Shown: in pieces, positions 46,123-54,333 of the stretch | Position numbering within the stretch: position 1 is the stretch's first letter | Layout of the letters: every line of letters starts with the position of its first letter | Origin: Streptomyces mutabilis | GTDB taxonomy: Bacteria; Actinomycetota; Actinomycetes; Streptomycetales; Streptomycetaceae | Reading direction: 5' to 3' | DNA: 64,000 nt | Assembly (NCBI RefSeq): GCF_014649815.1 | Contig: NZ_BMTT01000010.1 | Location: 124,001 to 188,000 of the forward strand | Notes under the pieces: model-generated | Seen by the model: only the letters and a program-made list of their open reading frames with translations | Told to the model about the DNA's origin: nothing | The model's database searches: none | Made by a program: the position numbers and the translations under genes

Positions 46123-47186
46123 AGGCGCTCGTCCTCTCCGGAGGATCCGGAACCAGGATGCGTCCCCTGACCCACACGTCAGCCAAACAGCTGGTGCCCG
46201 TGGCCAACAAACCCGTCCTGTTCTACGTCCTGGAGGGCATCGCCGAGGCAGGGGTGACCGAGGTGGCCGTCATCGTCGGCGACACCGAGCAGGAGATACG
46301 GGCCGCGGTCGGGGACGGGTCGCGGTGGGGCCTGGACGTCACCTACATCCGTCAGGACCGGCCCCTGGGCCTCGCGCACGCCGTGGCGACAGCGCGTCCC
46401 TGGCTCGGCTCCGACGATTTCGTCATGTACCTCGGTGACAACTTCCTGCTCGGCGGGATCGCGGAGCAGGCACGGGAGTTCCGGGCCTCCCGCCCGGCTG
46501 CGCAGATCATGCTAGCCCAGGTGCCCGATCCCCGGGCCTTCGGAGTGGCGACCCTGGACGAGGCCGGCCGGGTGACCGCACTCGAGGAGAAGCCCGACGA
46601 CCCCAAGAGCGATCTCGCCCTGGTCGGTGTGTACTTCTTCTCCCCGGCGATCCACGAGGCGGTGGCCGCCATCAAGCCGTCCGCGCGAGGCGAGCTGGAG
46701 ATCACCGACGCCCTCCAGCGGCTCATCGAGGACGGTGCCGATGTCCGTTCCTCCGTGGTGTCGGGCTACTGGAAGGACACCGGAAACGCCATGGACATGC
46801 TGGAGGTGAACCGGTCGGTGCTGGACCGGATCACGCTCCGCTGCGACGGTGCGGTCGACGCGCGGAGCGAGATCGTCGGCCGGGTCGTCGTCGCCGAGGG
46901 CGCCACCGTGACGGGCTCGCGCGTGGTGGGGCCCGCGGTGATCGGGCCCGGGACCACCGTCACCGGTTCCTACATCGGCCCCTTCACCTCCATCGCGGAG
47001 AACTGCTCCGTGTCCGACAGCGCGATCGAGTACTCCATAGTCCTGCCCGGCGCGTCCATCGTGGGCGTACGCCGCATAGAGGCGTCGGTGATCGGCCGCA
47101 ACGTGGAGATCGAGCCCGCCACTCGCGCCCCGCACGCCCACCGGCTGCTGCTAGGCGACCACAGCAAGGTGCAGATCCCGTCATGA
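46119..47186 (+). CDS. rmlA: glucose-1-phosphate thymidylyltransferase, long StrD type
   Basis: Makes dTDP-glucose from glucose-1-phosphate and dTTP. 355 residues, the long form typical of antibiotic clusters: nucleotidyltransferase domain (1-240) with LSGGSGTRMRPLTH, a YLGDNFLLGG strand, and YWKDTGNAMD, then a left-handed beta-helix C terminus (about 255-345) with hexapeptide repeats (IVGRVVVAEGATVTGSRVVG). Standard primary-metabolism RmlA lacks this extension. GTG at 46119 overlaps rmlC stop. This supports a secondary-metabolite role for the sugar. Confidence 0.94.
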   Translation: MKALVLSGGSGTRMRPLTHTSAKQLVPVANKPVLFYVLEGIAEAGVTEVAVIVGDTEQEIRAAVGDGSRWGLDVTYIRQDRPLGLAHAVATARPWLGSDDFVMYLGDNFLLGGIAEQAREFRASRPAAQIMLAQVPDPRAFGVATLDEAGRVTALEEKPDDPKSDLALVGVYFFSPAIHEAVAAIKPSARGELEITDALQRLIEDGADVRSSVVSGYWKDTGNAMDMLEVNRSVLDRITLRCDGAVDARSEIVGRVVVAEGATVTGSRVVGPAVIGPGTTVTGSYIGPFTSIAENCSVSDSAIEYSIVLPGASIVGVRRIEASVIGRNVEIEPATRAPHAHRLLLGDHSKVQIPS

Positions 47187-48136
47187 GGAGAATCCTGGTC
47201 ACCGGCGGTGCCGGTTTCATCGGATCGCACCTGGTCCGCACGGTCCTCGCTCCACAAGAGCCGCTCGGTGCCGTGCACGTGACGGTACTGGACAGCCTGA
47301 CCTACGCCGGAAGCCAGGAGAACCTGGCCACCGTGCGGCACCATCCGAGGTTCCGTTTCGTGCGGGGAGACATCACCGACGCGGTGGTGGTCGACCGGTT
47401 GGTGGCCGAGCACGACGCTGTGGTCCACCTGGCGGCCGAGTCCCATGTGGACCGCTCCATAGCCGCCGCCCTCCCCTTCGTCCACACCAACGTGCTGGGC
47501 ACGCAGACCCTGCTGGACGCCGCGCTGCGGCACGGTGCGGAGCCCTTCCTGCACGTTTCGACGGACGAGGTGTACGGTTCCGTGCCGTCCGGCAGCTCGA
47601 CCGAGCAGGACCCCCTGATGCCCAGTTCGGCCTACTCCGCGTCCAAGGCGTCCAGTGACCTGCTGGCTCTTGCCTGTCACCGCACTCACGGCCTCGACGT
47701 GCGCGTCACCCGCTGCTCGAACAACTACGGCCCCTACCAGTTCCCGGAGAAGCTGATCCCGCGCTTCGTCACCCGGCTGCTGCGCGGCGAGAACGTGCCG
47801 CTGTACGGCGATGGTGCGAACATCCGGGACTGGCTCCACGTCGACGATCACTGCCGTGGCCTGATCGCGGTGCTCGCCGGAGGCCGGCCCGGTGAGATCT
47901 ACAACATCGGGGGCGGCACGGAACTGACCAACAGGGAGCTGACGGGCGCCCTGCTCACGGCCTTCGGCGTCGGCTGGGACCGGGTGGACCGGGTCGCCGA
48001 CCGTAAGGGCCACGACCTTCGCTACTCCGTGGACTGGACGAAGATCCGCCGGGAACTCGGCTATGAACCGCGGCGCGACTTCGCTGCCGGGCTCGCCGAG
48101 ACCGTCGCCTGGTACCGCGAGCGCTACGAGCCCTGA
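47183..48136 (+). CDS. rmlB: dTDP-glucose 4,6-dehydratase
   Basis: Forms dTDP-4-keto-6-deoxyglucose. 317 residues. NAD loop TGGAGFIGSHLV, catalytic STDEVYG, YSASKASSD (Tyr and Lys) and NNYGPYQFPEKLIP all present. ATG at 47183 lies inside the rmlA stop (ATGA). It ends the sugar operon. A very strong inverted repeat lies 41 bases downstream, marking the boundary to the RiPP enzymes. Confidence 0.97.
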   Translation: MRRILVTGGAGFIGSHLVRTVLAPQEPLGAVHVTVLDSLTYAGSQENLATVRHHPRFRFVRGDITDAVVVDRLVAEHDAVVHLAAESHVDRSIAAALPFVHTNVLGTQTLLDAALRHGAEPFLHVSTDEVYGSVPSGSSTEQDPLMPSSAYSASKASSDLLALACHRTHGLDVRVTRCSNNYGPYQFPEKLIPRFVTRLLRGENVPLYGDGANIRDWLHVDDHCRGLIAVLAGGRPGEIYNIGGGTELTNRELTGALLTAFGVGWDRVDRVADRKGHDLRYSVDWTKIRRELGYEPRRDFAAGLAETVAWYRERYEP

Positions 48137-48176
48137 GCTCAGCTTTCTTCCGTTTGCGTGTCCCCACATTCTGCGA

Positions 48177-48213
48177 TGCAGCTTGCTGCAGTGCCGCACT
48201 GCAGCAAGCTGCA
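48177..48213. promoter_or_regulatory. 17-bp perfect inverted repeat between sugar and RiPP operons
   Basis: TGCAGCTTGCTGCAGTG (48177-48193) and CACTGCAGCAAGCTGCA (48197-48213) are exact complements with a three-base loop; further bases outside also pair. No T tract follows. It can act as a terminator, as a processing or stabilising hairpin, or as operator for the cluster regulator; the AT-rich 48214-48287 region could hold a promoter. Confidence 0.7.
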
Positions 48214-48287
48214 GCGTAGATCCTTGCGCGCCTGATTATCTTTCTGGAAGCATTCATGGCGTCAGAAGTCGCGGTCCGGGGGGAAAT

Positions 48288-49268
48288 GTGGACTACTCAA
48301 TACTGGTGCCATTCCTGCCGCGTCGGACAGAGCAGGTTCTTCCTTTTGCGGCGCTGGTCGAATGGACGGGAGCGGCCAGGCTCTGGCAGGGGCAAAGCCT
48401 GCTGATGGAGCCCTTCCAGACCTTTGCCGCGGTCGCGGGCGCGGGCTTCCGGGTGCCGACCGGTCTCGGCGTGACCCTCATGCCGCTCCGGCATCCGTTC
48501 GAGGCGGCCCACAAGGTCAAGTCCCTGGCGATGGCGACGGGTAACGACGTGGTGGCCGGCTTCGGACCGGGGGCGAAGACCTTCCAGCGGAGCCTGCTCG
48601 GCGCCCCGTACCGGAGCCAGCTCACGGCGGTCCGGGAATACATGACGGTGGTTCGGGGGCTGCTCGGCGGCGACCCGGTCGACTTCGACGGTGAGTACTA
48701 CTCCTGTCATGCGGGGATGGGCCCGGCCATGTCCCCTCCCGTGCGTCTCGGGCTCGGCGTGCTGCGCCCTGGTATGGCCCGCCTCGCGGGCGAGGTCGCC
48801 GATGTGGCGATCACCTGGCTCACGCCGGCCGCCTACCTCGACGGCGTCGTCCGCCCCGCGATGCGGGAGGGGGCTAAGGCCGCGGACCGGCCCGTGCCCC
48901 GGATCACCGCGATGGTGCCGGTGGCGCTCGAGCGCTCCGACCGGGACGTCTCCGAATTCGTCCTGGCAAGCAATTCCGCACATATGCAGGCGCCTCACTA
49001 CCTTGACATGCTCGGAAAAGCAGGTATCAATTTTTCCGATCTCGACTCGCAAGAGGCTGCCCGGCTCATGGCGGATTCCGGCGCGTTTCTGTACGGAAAT
49101 CTCGATCAGGTCGTGAAACGACTCGATGAGTACCGGGACGCGGGGGTGGATGAAATCGTGCTCAATCTTACGGGCGTGTGCCGCCTCTACGGCGCGAATG
49201 CCGCAATGAATGACTTGAAGCAGATTCTCGCCGCGGTAGGCGCGGATCGGAGGGACTCCGGTGAATGA
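48288..49268 (+). CDS. F420-dependent LLM-class oxidoreductase
   Basis: Luciferase-like TIM-barrel enzyme of 326 residues that most likely uses reduced F420. Barrel features include ILVPFLPRRTEQVLPFAALV, GTGITLMPLR-like strands, FGPGAKTFQRSLLGAPY and DGEYYSC. GTG at 48288 was chosen for GGGGGAAAT upstream. It is coupled to the mpaC-like gene (8-base overlap), so it belongs to the RiPP pathway. F420-dependent LLM reductases (the LanJC type, as LxmJ in lexapeptide) turn dehydroalanine into D-alanine; the same role here is inferred from the neighbouring LanKC-type synthetase. Not part of the canonical daptide set. Confidence 0.85.
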   Translation: MDYSILVPFLPRRTEQVLPFAALVEWTGAARLWQGQSLLMEPFQTFAAVAGAGFRVPTGLGVTLMPLRHPFEAAHKVKSLAMATGNDVVAGFGPGAKTFQRSLLGAPYRSQLTAVREYMTVVRGLLGGDPVDFDGEYYSCHAGMGPAMSPPVRLGLGVLRPGMARLAGEVADVAITWLTPAAYLDGVVRPAMREGAKAADRPVPRITAMVPVALERSDRDVSEFVLASNSAHMQAPHYLDMLGKAGINFSDLDSQEAARLMADSGAFLYGNLDQVVKRLDEYRDAGVDEIVLNLTGVCRLYGANAAMNDLKQILAAVGADRRDSGE

Positions 49269-50376
49269 GGAACTGATCACCCAGGTGGGGCGTCACCTGC
49301 GCTCCTGGGTCACCGGGCGCCCGCCGACGGGCGACACGCCGGGGCCGGAGACCGCCACCGTCGTGCTGGAGGACGCGGCATCTCTGGAAGCGCTGCTCGG
49401 CTCCGATGTCGTGGGTCCGCGGACGCTGGTCCTCGCCCCCTCGGTGCAGGACCGCCAGGACAGCGGGTCCGGTGCCACCGTCGTGGGGTACGAGGGATCG
49501 TTGAGCGGGGCGGAGGGTGACGCCTCGATCGGTGACGTTCTGTTCGTCCAGAGCCAGGACTACGGCGTCAGCCCCTACATGTCCCTGCTCGGCACGACCC
49601 TGGTGCGGGTGGCCGGCGACACGGATCTCGAGATGTTCCTCGCGGACGCCGACGCCGCCAGGACGGAGGGCAGGTTCGCTCCCGTCGCGGTCAGCCCCGC
49701 CGTGCAGATCGCCGACCTCTCCGCACTCGGAGCCCGTGTTCCGGGCGACGGACCGGGCACCAGGCTCTACGTGGACCGGGACGGAGGTGTCTCCGTCTCG
49801 CCGCAGGGCCTGCGGCTGGGGACCGCCGGTGATTCGGCCGTGGACCTGCACTCGGCATGGCAGCGCCTGGACGCGGCAAGCGATCCGGGCGGTGCGGTGC
49901 CGCTCGGAGCGGCGGTCTCGGAAGAGGTGCGCGGTCCCGCGGTGCGCCGGAGGCCCTGGCTCGCCCGCTATCTGGCCGCACTGGACCTGCTGCGCGACCT
50001 TCAGACGCGAGGGATCACCGAACCCAGGGTCTCGGGCTTCGGCCACCGGCTCGTGCCCGGGCTCGGCGACGTCGACGGGGCGCTGGACGCCTCCGACCCG
50101 GAGGCACCGTTCCTGTGCTGGACGTCGGAGAAGGCGTACGTCAGGGTCGCGGGTGCCGACCGGACCTTCCAGCTCGGCCGACGGGCAGCGGAGATCACGG
50201 AGATGCTGCTGGTGCTCGGCAGCCCCGAAGCCGTGCTCGAGCGCGTGGAACGGAACGCCGACAGCTCCGTGAGCGGGCCGGTGGACCGGTCCGCTGTCGA
50301 GTGGGTGCTCGCGTTCTTCGCCGACAAGGGAGTATCGCTGGTGCCGGGCGCCCCCGTCCTGGGGACGGCCGTATGA
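49261..50376 (+). CDS. mpaC: daptide RiPP recognition protein, MpaC-like
   Basis: Protein of 371 residues with no strong primary family, in the position and with the size of the daptide protein MpaC, which assists MpaB in precursor binding. The C-terminal part (about 270-345) has a strand-helix array (EKAYVRVAGADRTFQLGRRA, AEITEMLLVLGS, SAVEWVLAFFADKGV) that looks like a small winged-helix RiPP recognition element of the PqqD type. Starts at GTG 49261, eight bases inside the previous gene, and overlaps the methyltransferase by 4 bases. Assignment rests mostly on context. Confidence 0.7.
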   Translation: MNEELITQVGRHLRSWVTGRPPTGDTPGPETATVVLEDAASLEALLGSDVVGPRTLVLAPSVQDRQDSGSGATVVGYEGSLSGAEGDASIGDVLFVQSQDYGVSPYMSLLGTTLVRVAGDTDLEMFLADADAARTEGRFAPVAVSPAVQIADLSALGARVPGDGPGTRLYVDRDGGVSVSPQGLRLGTAGDSAVDLHSAWQRLDAASDPGGAVPLGAAVSEEVRGPAVRRRPWLARYLAALDLLRDLQTRGITEPRVSGFGHRLVPGLGDVDGALDASDPEAPFLCWTSEKAYVRVAGADRTFQLGRRAAEITEMLLVLGSPEAVLERVERNADSSVSGPVDRSAVEWVLAFFADKGVSLVPGAPVLGTAV

Positions 50377-51179
50377 CGACGGAAGCCGCGGCGGTCCCGG
50401 GACTGGCCGGCCAGGTCCTGGCCGCGTACGGAGACCGGATCAGCCTGCACGATCTGTACGACGAGGCGGGTGCTCCGGTCTACCACGACCTGGCGGCCGT
50501 CGACACCACCGAGATCAGGGAACTGCTCAGGTCGGTCCGTGCCGTCCCCGGCCCCGTGCTGGAACTCGCCGCCGGGTCCGGCCGACTGACCCTGCCGCTG
50601 CTCGCACTGGGGCGGGAGGTCACGGCCCTGGAGCTCGAGGAGTCCATGGTCGCCCTGCTCCGTGAGCGGCTCGTCGAGGCCCCGGCGGGCATCGGGAAAC
50701 GCTGCACCGTGGTACGGGGCGACATGTCCGCGTTCGAGCTGGGGAGCACCTACGCCGTCGTGGTGCTCGGCACCACGTCCGTCTCACTGCTCGACGAGCG
50801 GGGCCGGGCCGGACTCTACGCGGCCGTGCGGGCCCACCTCAGGCCCGGCGGAAGGTTCCTGCTCTCCACCGTCGACGTGACCGACACCGACGGGGACGAC
50901 CTGGACCTCGAGGCCGTGGGCGTCAGCGGCCGGCGCTACCGGATGATCGAACACTGGAGGGCCGGACAGGAAGTCCGCAAGGTCACCATCCTGCCACCCC
51001 AGCGGCACATCCCCGAGGAGGGGCCGGTGCTGGCGCTCACCACATCCATCCGGGTCCTTCCCCCCGACGACCTCGCGCGGGAACTGGCTCTCGCGGGACT
51101 GCGCGTCGTGGCACGTCATCCGCTGCCCGCCGCCTCCTCCCGCCATACCGGTGTGCTGCTCGAAGCGGAGGCTGCCTGA
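50373..51179 (+). CDS. mpaM: SAM-dependent N-methyltransferase, MpaM-like
   Basis: Class I methyltransferase of 268 residues. The SAM-binding motif is VLELAAGSGRLTLPLL (about 65-80), followed by ALELEESM (acidic residue for ribose) and VVRGDMSAFEL. In daptide synthesis MpaM dimethylates the new C-terminal amine, the last tailoring step. ATG at 50373 lies in the stop of mpaC (ATGA), and the aminotransferase begins at its own stop (TGATG), so methyltransferase and aminotransferase are produced in equal amounts. Confidence 0.85.
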   Translation: MTTEAAAVPGLAGQVLAAYGDRISLHDLYDEAGAPVYHDLAAVDTTEIRELLRSVRAVPGPVLELAAGSGRLTLPLLALGREVTALELEESMVALLRERLVEAPAGIGKRCTVVRGDMSAFELGSTYAVVVLGTTSVSLLDERGRAGLYAAVRAHLRPGGRFLLSTVDVTDTDGDDLDLEAVGVSGRRYRMIEHWRAGQEVRKVTILPPQRHIPEEGPVLALTTSIRVLPPDDLARELALAGLRVVARHPLPAASSRHTGVLLEAEAA

Positions 51180-52459
51180 TGTCCACCGAAGTCTGGCCCT
51201 CACTGCTCGAACCCCGCCTGCACGGAGCCGACGAACTGTGCGCCGTGTCCGCGGAAGGCGTCAGAATCCGGTTCGAGGACGGTCGTGAACTGCTCTGTGG
51301 CTCCAGCGGTCTGTGGAACGTGAACCTCGGCTACGGCAACGAGGCGATCGCCCGGGCCTGTGCGGACGCCTTGCGTGACGCGTCCTACCTGTCCGTGTTC
51401 CGCTACGAGAACACCTACGCCAGGCGCGCCGCGCGGGCGCTGGTCGAGGTGGCGGGGGCGGAGCACTACGGCCGGGTGATCTTCTCGACGTCCGGTGGTG
51501 CCGCCAACGACCTGGTGATGAAGCTGGCCAGGCACTACCACGCGCTGCGCGGCGACGGCACGCGCAGACTCGTGGTGGGCCTGCGCGACAGCTACCACGG
51601 GCTGACCTTCGGTGGATTCGCCCTCACCGGCGAGAATCTCGGCCAGTCCGTCTACGGCGTCGACCAGCGGCTCGTCCGGCACGTGGCACCCAACGCGGTC
51701 GACGAGATCACCCAGCTGGCGACCCAACAGGGCAGCCGGATCGCGGCAGTGGTGGTGGAACCCGTACTCGGCAGCGGGGCGGTGCCTCTCACCCCGGAGT
51801 ACGTGGAGACGCTGCTCGAACTCAGGGACCGCCACGGGTTCCTCCTCGTCGCCGACGAGGTCGCCACCGGGTTCGGTCGTACCGGTGACTTCTTCGCCTC
51901 GCAGCGGTGGCCGGCGCCTCCTGACCTGCTGATCACGTCGAAGGGGCTGACCAACGGCACGCACGCCGCGGCGGCCGTACTGATGCCGCGGGCGCTCGCC
52001 GATCCCTTCGACGCGGCGGGTGACGTGTTCGTCCACGGGGAGACCCAGGCCGGAACGCCCGTCACCTGCGCGGCGATCCTCGCCACGGTGGAGGAGATGC
52101 GGCGGCTCGACGCGGTCGCGTCGGCGCGACGCCTGTCGGCCCTGCTGGACGAGATGCTGGAAGACCTGGTCGCCACCGAGCCGTTGGTCTCGGCCACGAC
52201 GGGTATCGGCTGCTTCCGGTCCATCCGGTTGTGCACGCCGGAGGGCGAACCACTGCCGCAGCAGGAGGTGCCCGAGGTCGTCGCCGCGATCCGCCGGGCC
52301 GGCGCGGTGGTCCACCCCAGCGTCAACGGGGTGCAGATCCTCCCGGCGCTGGTCTACACCGACGACGAACTCGCCGAGCTCCTGGACTGCGTGCGCCGCG
52401 GGGCGAGGGCGCACGCCCTGGACCGTGCCGGGCTCGCAGGTGGGTCCGAGGCGGTCTGA
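51179..52459 (+). CDS. mpaD: class III aminotransferase, MpaD-like
   Basis: PLP enzyme of 426 residues. STSGGAANDLVMKLARHYH binds the cofactor phosphate, LVADEVATGFGRTGDFF carries the Asp to the pyridine nitrogen, and LLITSKGLTNG has the Schiff-base Lys. In daptides MpaD converts the C-terminal ketone, left by oxidative decarboxylation of Thr, into an amine. It is unlike the omega-aminotransferase at 17124 in length and active-site context. The next gene starts directly after its stop. Confidence 0.88.
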   Translation: MSTEVWPSLLEPRLHGADELCAVSAEGVRIRFEDGRELLCGSSGLWNVNLGYGNEAIARACADALRDASYLSVFRYENTYARRAARALVEVAGAEHYGRVIFSTSGGAANDLVMKLARHYHALRGDGTRRLVVGLRDSYHGLTFGGFALTGENLGQSVYGVDQRLVRHVAPNAVDEITQLATQQGSRIAAVVVEPVLGSGAVPLTPEYVETLLELRDRHGFLLVADEVATGFGRTGDFFASQRWPAPPDLLITSKGLTNGTHAAAAVLMPRALADPFDAAGDVFVHGETQAGTPVTCAAILATVEEMRRLDAVASARRLSALLDEMLEDLVATEPLVSATTGIGCFRSIRLCTPEGEPLPQQEVPEVVAAIRRAGAVVHPSVNGVQILPALVYTDDELAELLDCVRRGARAHALDRAGLAGGSEAV

Positions 52460-53671
52460 ATGGAACCGGTGTGGAACCTCAGCAACCGGCGCCTCACCCA
52501 GGTGGCCTACGGGATCAGGGGGCTGGCCAAGTGGCTGCCCCTCCAAGCGGGACGGACGCTGACCCTGCTCGCGGACCCGGCCGTCGCGGACTCGGAGGCC
52601 GTGGACCAGGTGTCCGCGAACGCGGCGTGGGCGGGACGGTCGGTGGAGCGGCTGGTCCTGAACGGCCCCGGCACGCTGGAGAGCGTGACGGAACTGGCCC
52701 AGCGGCTCCGGCACAGCGAACTCGTCCTGGCGGTCGGTGGGGGAACGCTCCTCGACCAGGCCAAACTGGCCGTGCTGATGAGCGCTGCCCCCGTGGTGCG
52801 GGACAGACTGGCGGTGCGGCACCGCAGTGGTCTGGTGCTGCTCCCGGCCGAGGCGGAGCCTCGCATCCCGGTTGTCACCGTGCCGACCACGGTGGGCACC
52901 GGCAGCGAGCTGAGCGGCGGCGCCTGTCTCTCCGGCCCGCAGGGCAAGCGCCTGGTGCTCGGCAACGGCCTGCAGCCGGACGTGGCGGTGCTCGATCCCG
53001 TCGCCACCCGGACACTGCCCGCGGAGCTCCTCGCGGAAGGCGTCCTCGAGGTGTTCTTCCGCGTGGCCGGCATGTACGTCGGTGATCCGCAGGACCTTCC
53101 CGCGGAGGACGCCTTCGCCCTCACGCTCCTCGAGCGACTGGTCGTTCTGGGCGCCGAGCTGGCATCCGTCCGGCGGGCGGGCGAAGCACCCGGCGACTCG
53201 CTGCGCCTGCAGATCGCAAAGCTCAGCGGCGTGAGCCACAGCCAGTGGTTCAATCTCGGCCGCGATCCGTGCGCCTGCAAGGGCTGGTACCTGGCCAACG
53301 AGCTCTCCACCGGTCTGGGCCTGCGCAAGATGACGGCCGCGGCCGCGGTGCTGCCACCCCTGTGGCAGCGGATCGTGGACGGTGACGACCGTTGGGGCAG
53401 CGCCCATCGGCTGCGGCGGCTCTGGGAGACCGTGAACCTGGCCCATGGGCGGGAACTGCCCGCGGACCCGGCCGAGGGTGTCGCGGAGCTGCTGGACGGC
53501 TGGCTGATCGAGCGCGGTATCGACGCGACCGTGGAGCGGACGGACCGGATCGCCCGGAGCACGATGCGCGCGTGGGGTGACGGCCTGCCCACTCTGGGCG
53601 CCCTCACCCTCGCCGACGTCCGGCACGTGATGGCCGAGGCCGTCAGGCAGCCACAGCTAGCGACGCCCTGA
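52460..53671 (+). CDS. mpaB: Fe-ADH superfamily oxidative decarboxylase, MpaB-like
   Basis: Protein of 403 residues of the iron-containing alcohol dehydrogenase/dehydroquinate synthase fold. NAD-binding region LAVGGGTLLDQAKLAVL (about 92-108), TVPTTVGTGSELSGGACLS (about 137), then an all-helical C half. In daptides MpaB oxidises and decarboxylates the C-terminal Thr of the precursor. The usual D-x3-H metal motif of the superfamily is not seen at its place; AEGVLEVFFRVAGMY stands there instead, with possible ligands later in VSHSQWFNLGRDPCACKGW. It ends 90 bases before the first precursor gene. Confidence 0.85.
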   Translation: MEPVWNLSNRRLTQVAYGIRGLAKWLPLQAGRTLTLLADPAVADSEAVDQVSANAAWAGRSVERLVLNGPGTLESVTELAQRLRHSELVLAVGGGTLLDQAKLAVLMSAAPVVRDRLAVRHRSGLVLLPAEAEPRIPVVTVPTTVGTGSELSGGACLSGPQGKRLVLGNGLQPDVAVLDPVATRTLPAELLAEGVLEVFFRVAGMYVGDPQDLPAEDAFALTLLERLVVLGAELASVRRAGEAPGDSLRLQIAKLSGVSHSQWFNLGRDPCACKGWYLANELSTGLGLRKMTAAAAVLPPLWQRIVDGDDRWGSAHRLRRLWETVNLAHGRELPADPAEGVAELLDGWLIERGIDATVERTDRIARSTMRAWGDGLPTLGALTLADVRHVMAEAVRQPQLATP

Positions 53672-53707
53672 CGCCGTACTCAGGGGCGACATCACACAAC
53701 ACAGACT

Positions 53708-53729
53708 TCCGCCGACGCCCGTCGGCGGA
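53708..53729 (+). promoter_or_regulatory. hairpin ahead of precursor genes
   Basis: TCCGCCGAC (53708-53716) and GTCGGCGGA (53721-53729), perfect 9-bp stem with GCCC loop, 32 bases before the first precursor ATG. May stabilise the precursor mRNA or be part of its promoter. Confidence 0.5.
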
Positions 53730-53761
53730 CGGCCCGCGACACCACGGGAGGGGGAAACACA

Positions 53762-53965
53762 ATGCAGACCGCGAACAAGAACGGCGCCGTGTCCGCACCG
53801 CTGGAGCTTGCTCTGCAGGAGCTGGAGGCCCAGCAGCTGGACATGCAGGAGCTGGAGGCGCTCGACGCCCCGGACTTCAGCTGGAGCGAGGCGCTGAGCG
53901 CCGTCGGTGGCCTGAGCGCAGGAGGCGTCATCTCCTACGTCTCCATCGTCACGCTGGCGACCTGA
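53762..53965 (+). CDS. mpaA1: RiPP precursor peptide 1 (daptide type, Thr-terminated)
   Basis: Precursor of 67 residues. Leader about 1-38 has an acidic amphipathic repeat, LELALQELEAQQLDMQELEA, ending LDAPD; core about 39-67 is hydrophobic with six Ser, two Thr, one Tyr and no Cys, and ends IVTLAT. The C-terminal Thr is the daptide substrate for MpaB. GGGAGGGGGAAACACA precedes the ATG at 53762. The leader motif resembles class III lanthipeptide leaders only loosely. The absence of Cys excludes lanthionine rings. Leader/core boundary is estimated, not known. Confidence 0.88.
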   Translation: MQTANKNGAVSAPLELALQELEAQQLDMQELEALDAPDFSWSEALSAVGGLSAGGVISYVSIVTLAT

Positions 53966-54041
53966 TCGCAGCGGCCGCTGCCCTGAACGGGGCGGCCCTC
54001 GGAAGGGTATGCGGCACAACCCTGGAAGGAGGTGAAGGAAA

Positions 54042-54218
54042 ATGAAGGAGAACAACGACTCCGCTCTGGAGCTGGCCATGCAGGAGCTGGCCATGGAGGA
54101 GCTGGAGGGCATGGAGGCCCCCGACTGGTGGGACAGCTTCCTCGCGAGCACCGCCATCTCGGCCGGCGTCAGCGCTGCCTACAGCACCATCGCCGTCACG
54201 TCTGTCATCGCGACCTGA
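54042..54218 (+). CDS. mpaA2: RiPP precursor peptide 2 (daptide type, Thr-terminated)
   Basis: Second precursor, 58 residues, easily missed because of its size. Leader has NNDSALELAMQELAMEELEG and ends GMEAPD, matching precursor 1; core (about 29-58) starts WWDSF, contains five Ser and four Thr besides the last residue, one Tyr, no Cys, and ends TSVIAT. Near-perfect ribosome binding site GGAAGGAGGTGAAGG. Both precursors share SAG-V--(A/S)-Y-S-type spacing around the Tyr and an A-T end, but otherwise the cores differ, so two products are expected. A 17-bp hairpin follows. Confidence 0.9.
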   Translation: MKENNDSALELAMQELAMEELEGMEAPDWWDSFLASTAISAGVSAAYSTIAVTSVIAT

Positions 54219-54242
54219 CGTTTCGGACGTCTGACGGACAAA

Positions 54243-54283
54243 GCCCTGTTCCGGATGCTGGCCATTAGCATCCGGAACAGGGC
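54243..54283 (+). terminator. 17-bp perfect hairpin after precursor 2
   Basis: GCCCTGTTCCGGATGCT (54243-54259) and AGCATCCGGAACAGGGC (54267-54283) pair exactly around a seven-base loop. No T tract. Likely a leaky terminator or 3' stabiliser that keeps precursor mRNA in excess over the transporter and protease messages. Confidence 0.75.
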
Positions 54284-54333
54284 CGTACCGACGAATATAC
54301 GTGCGGCCCCGAGCCGCAGAGGAGAGAAACCTG

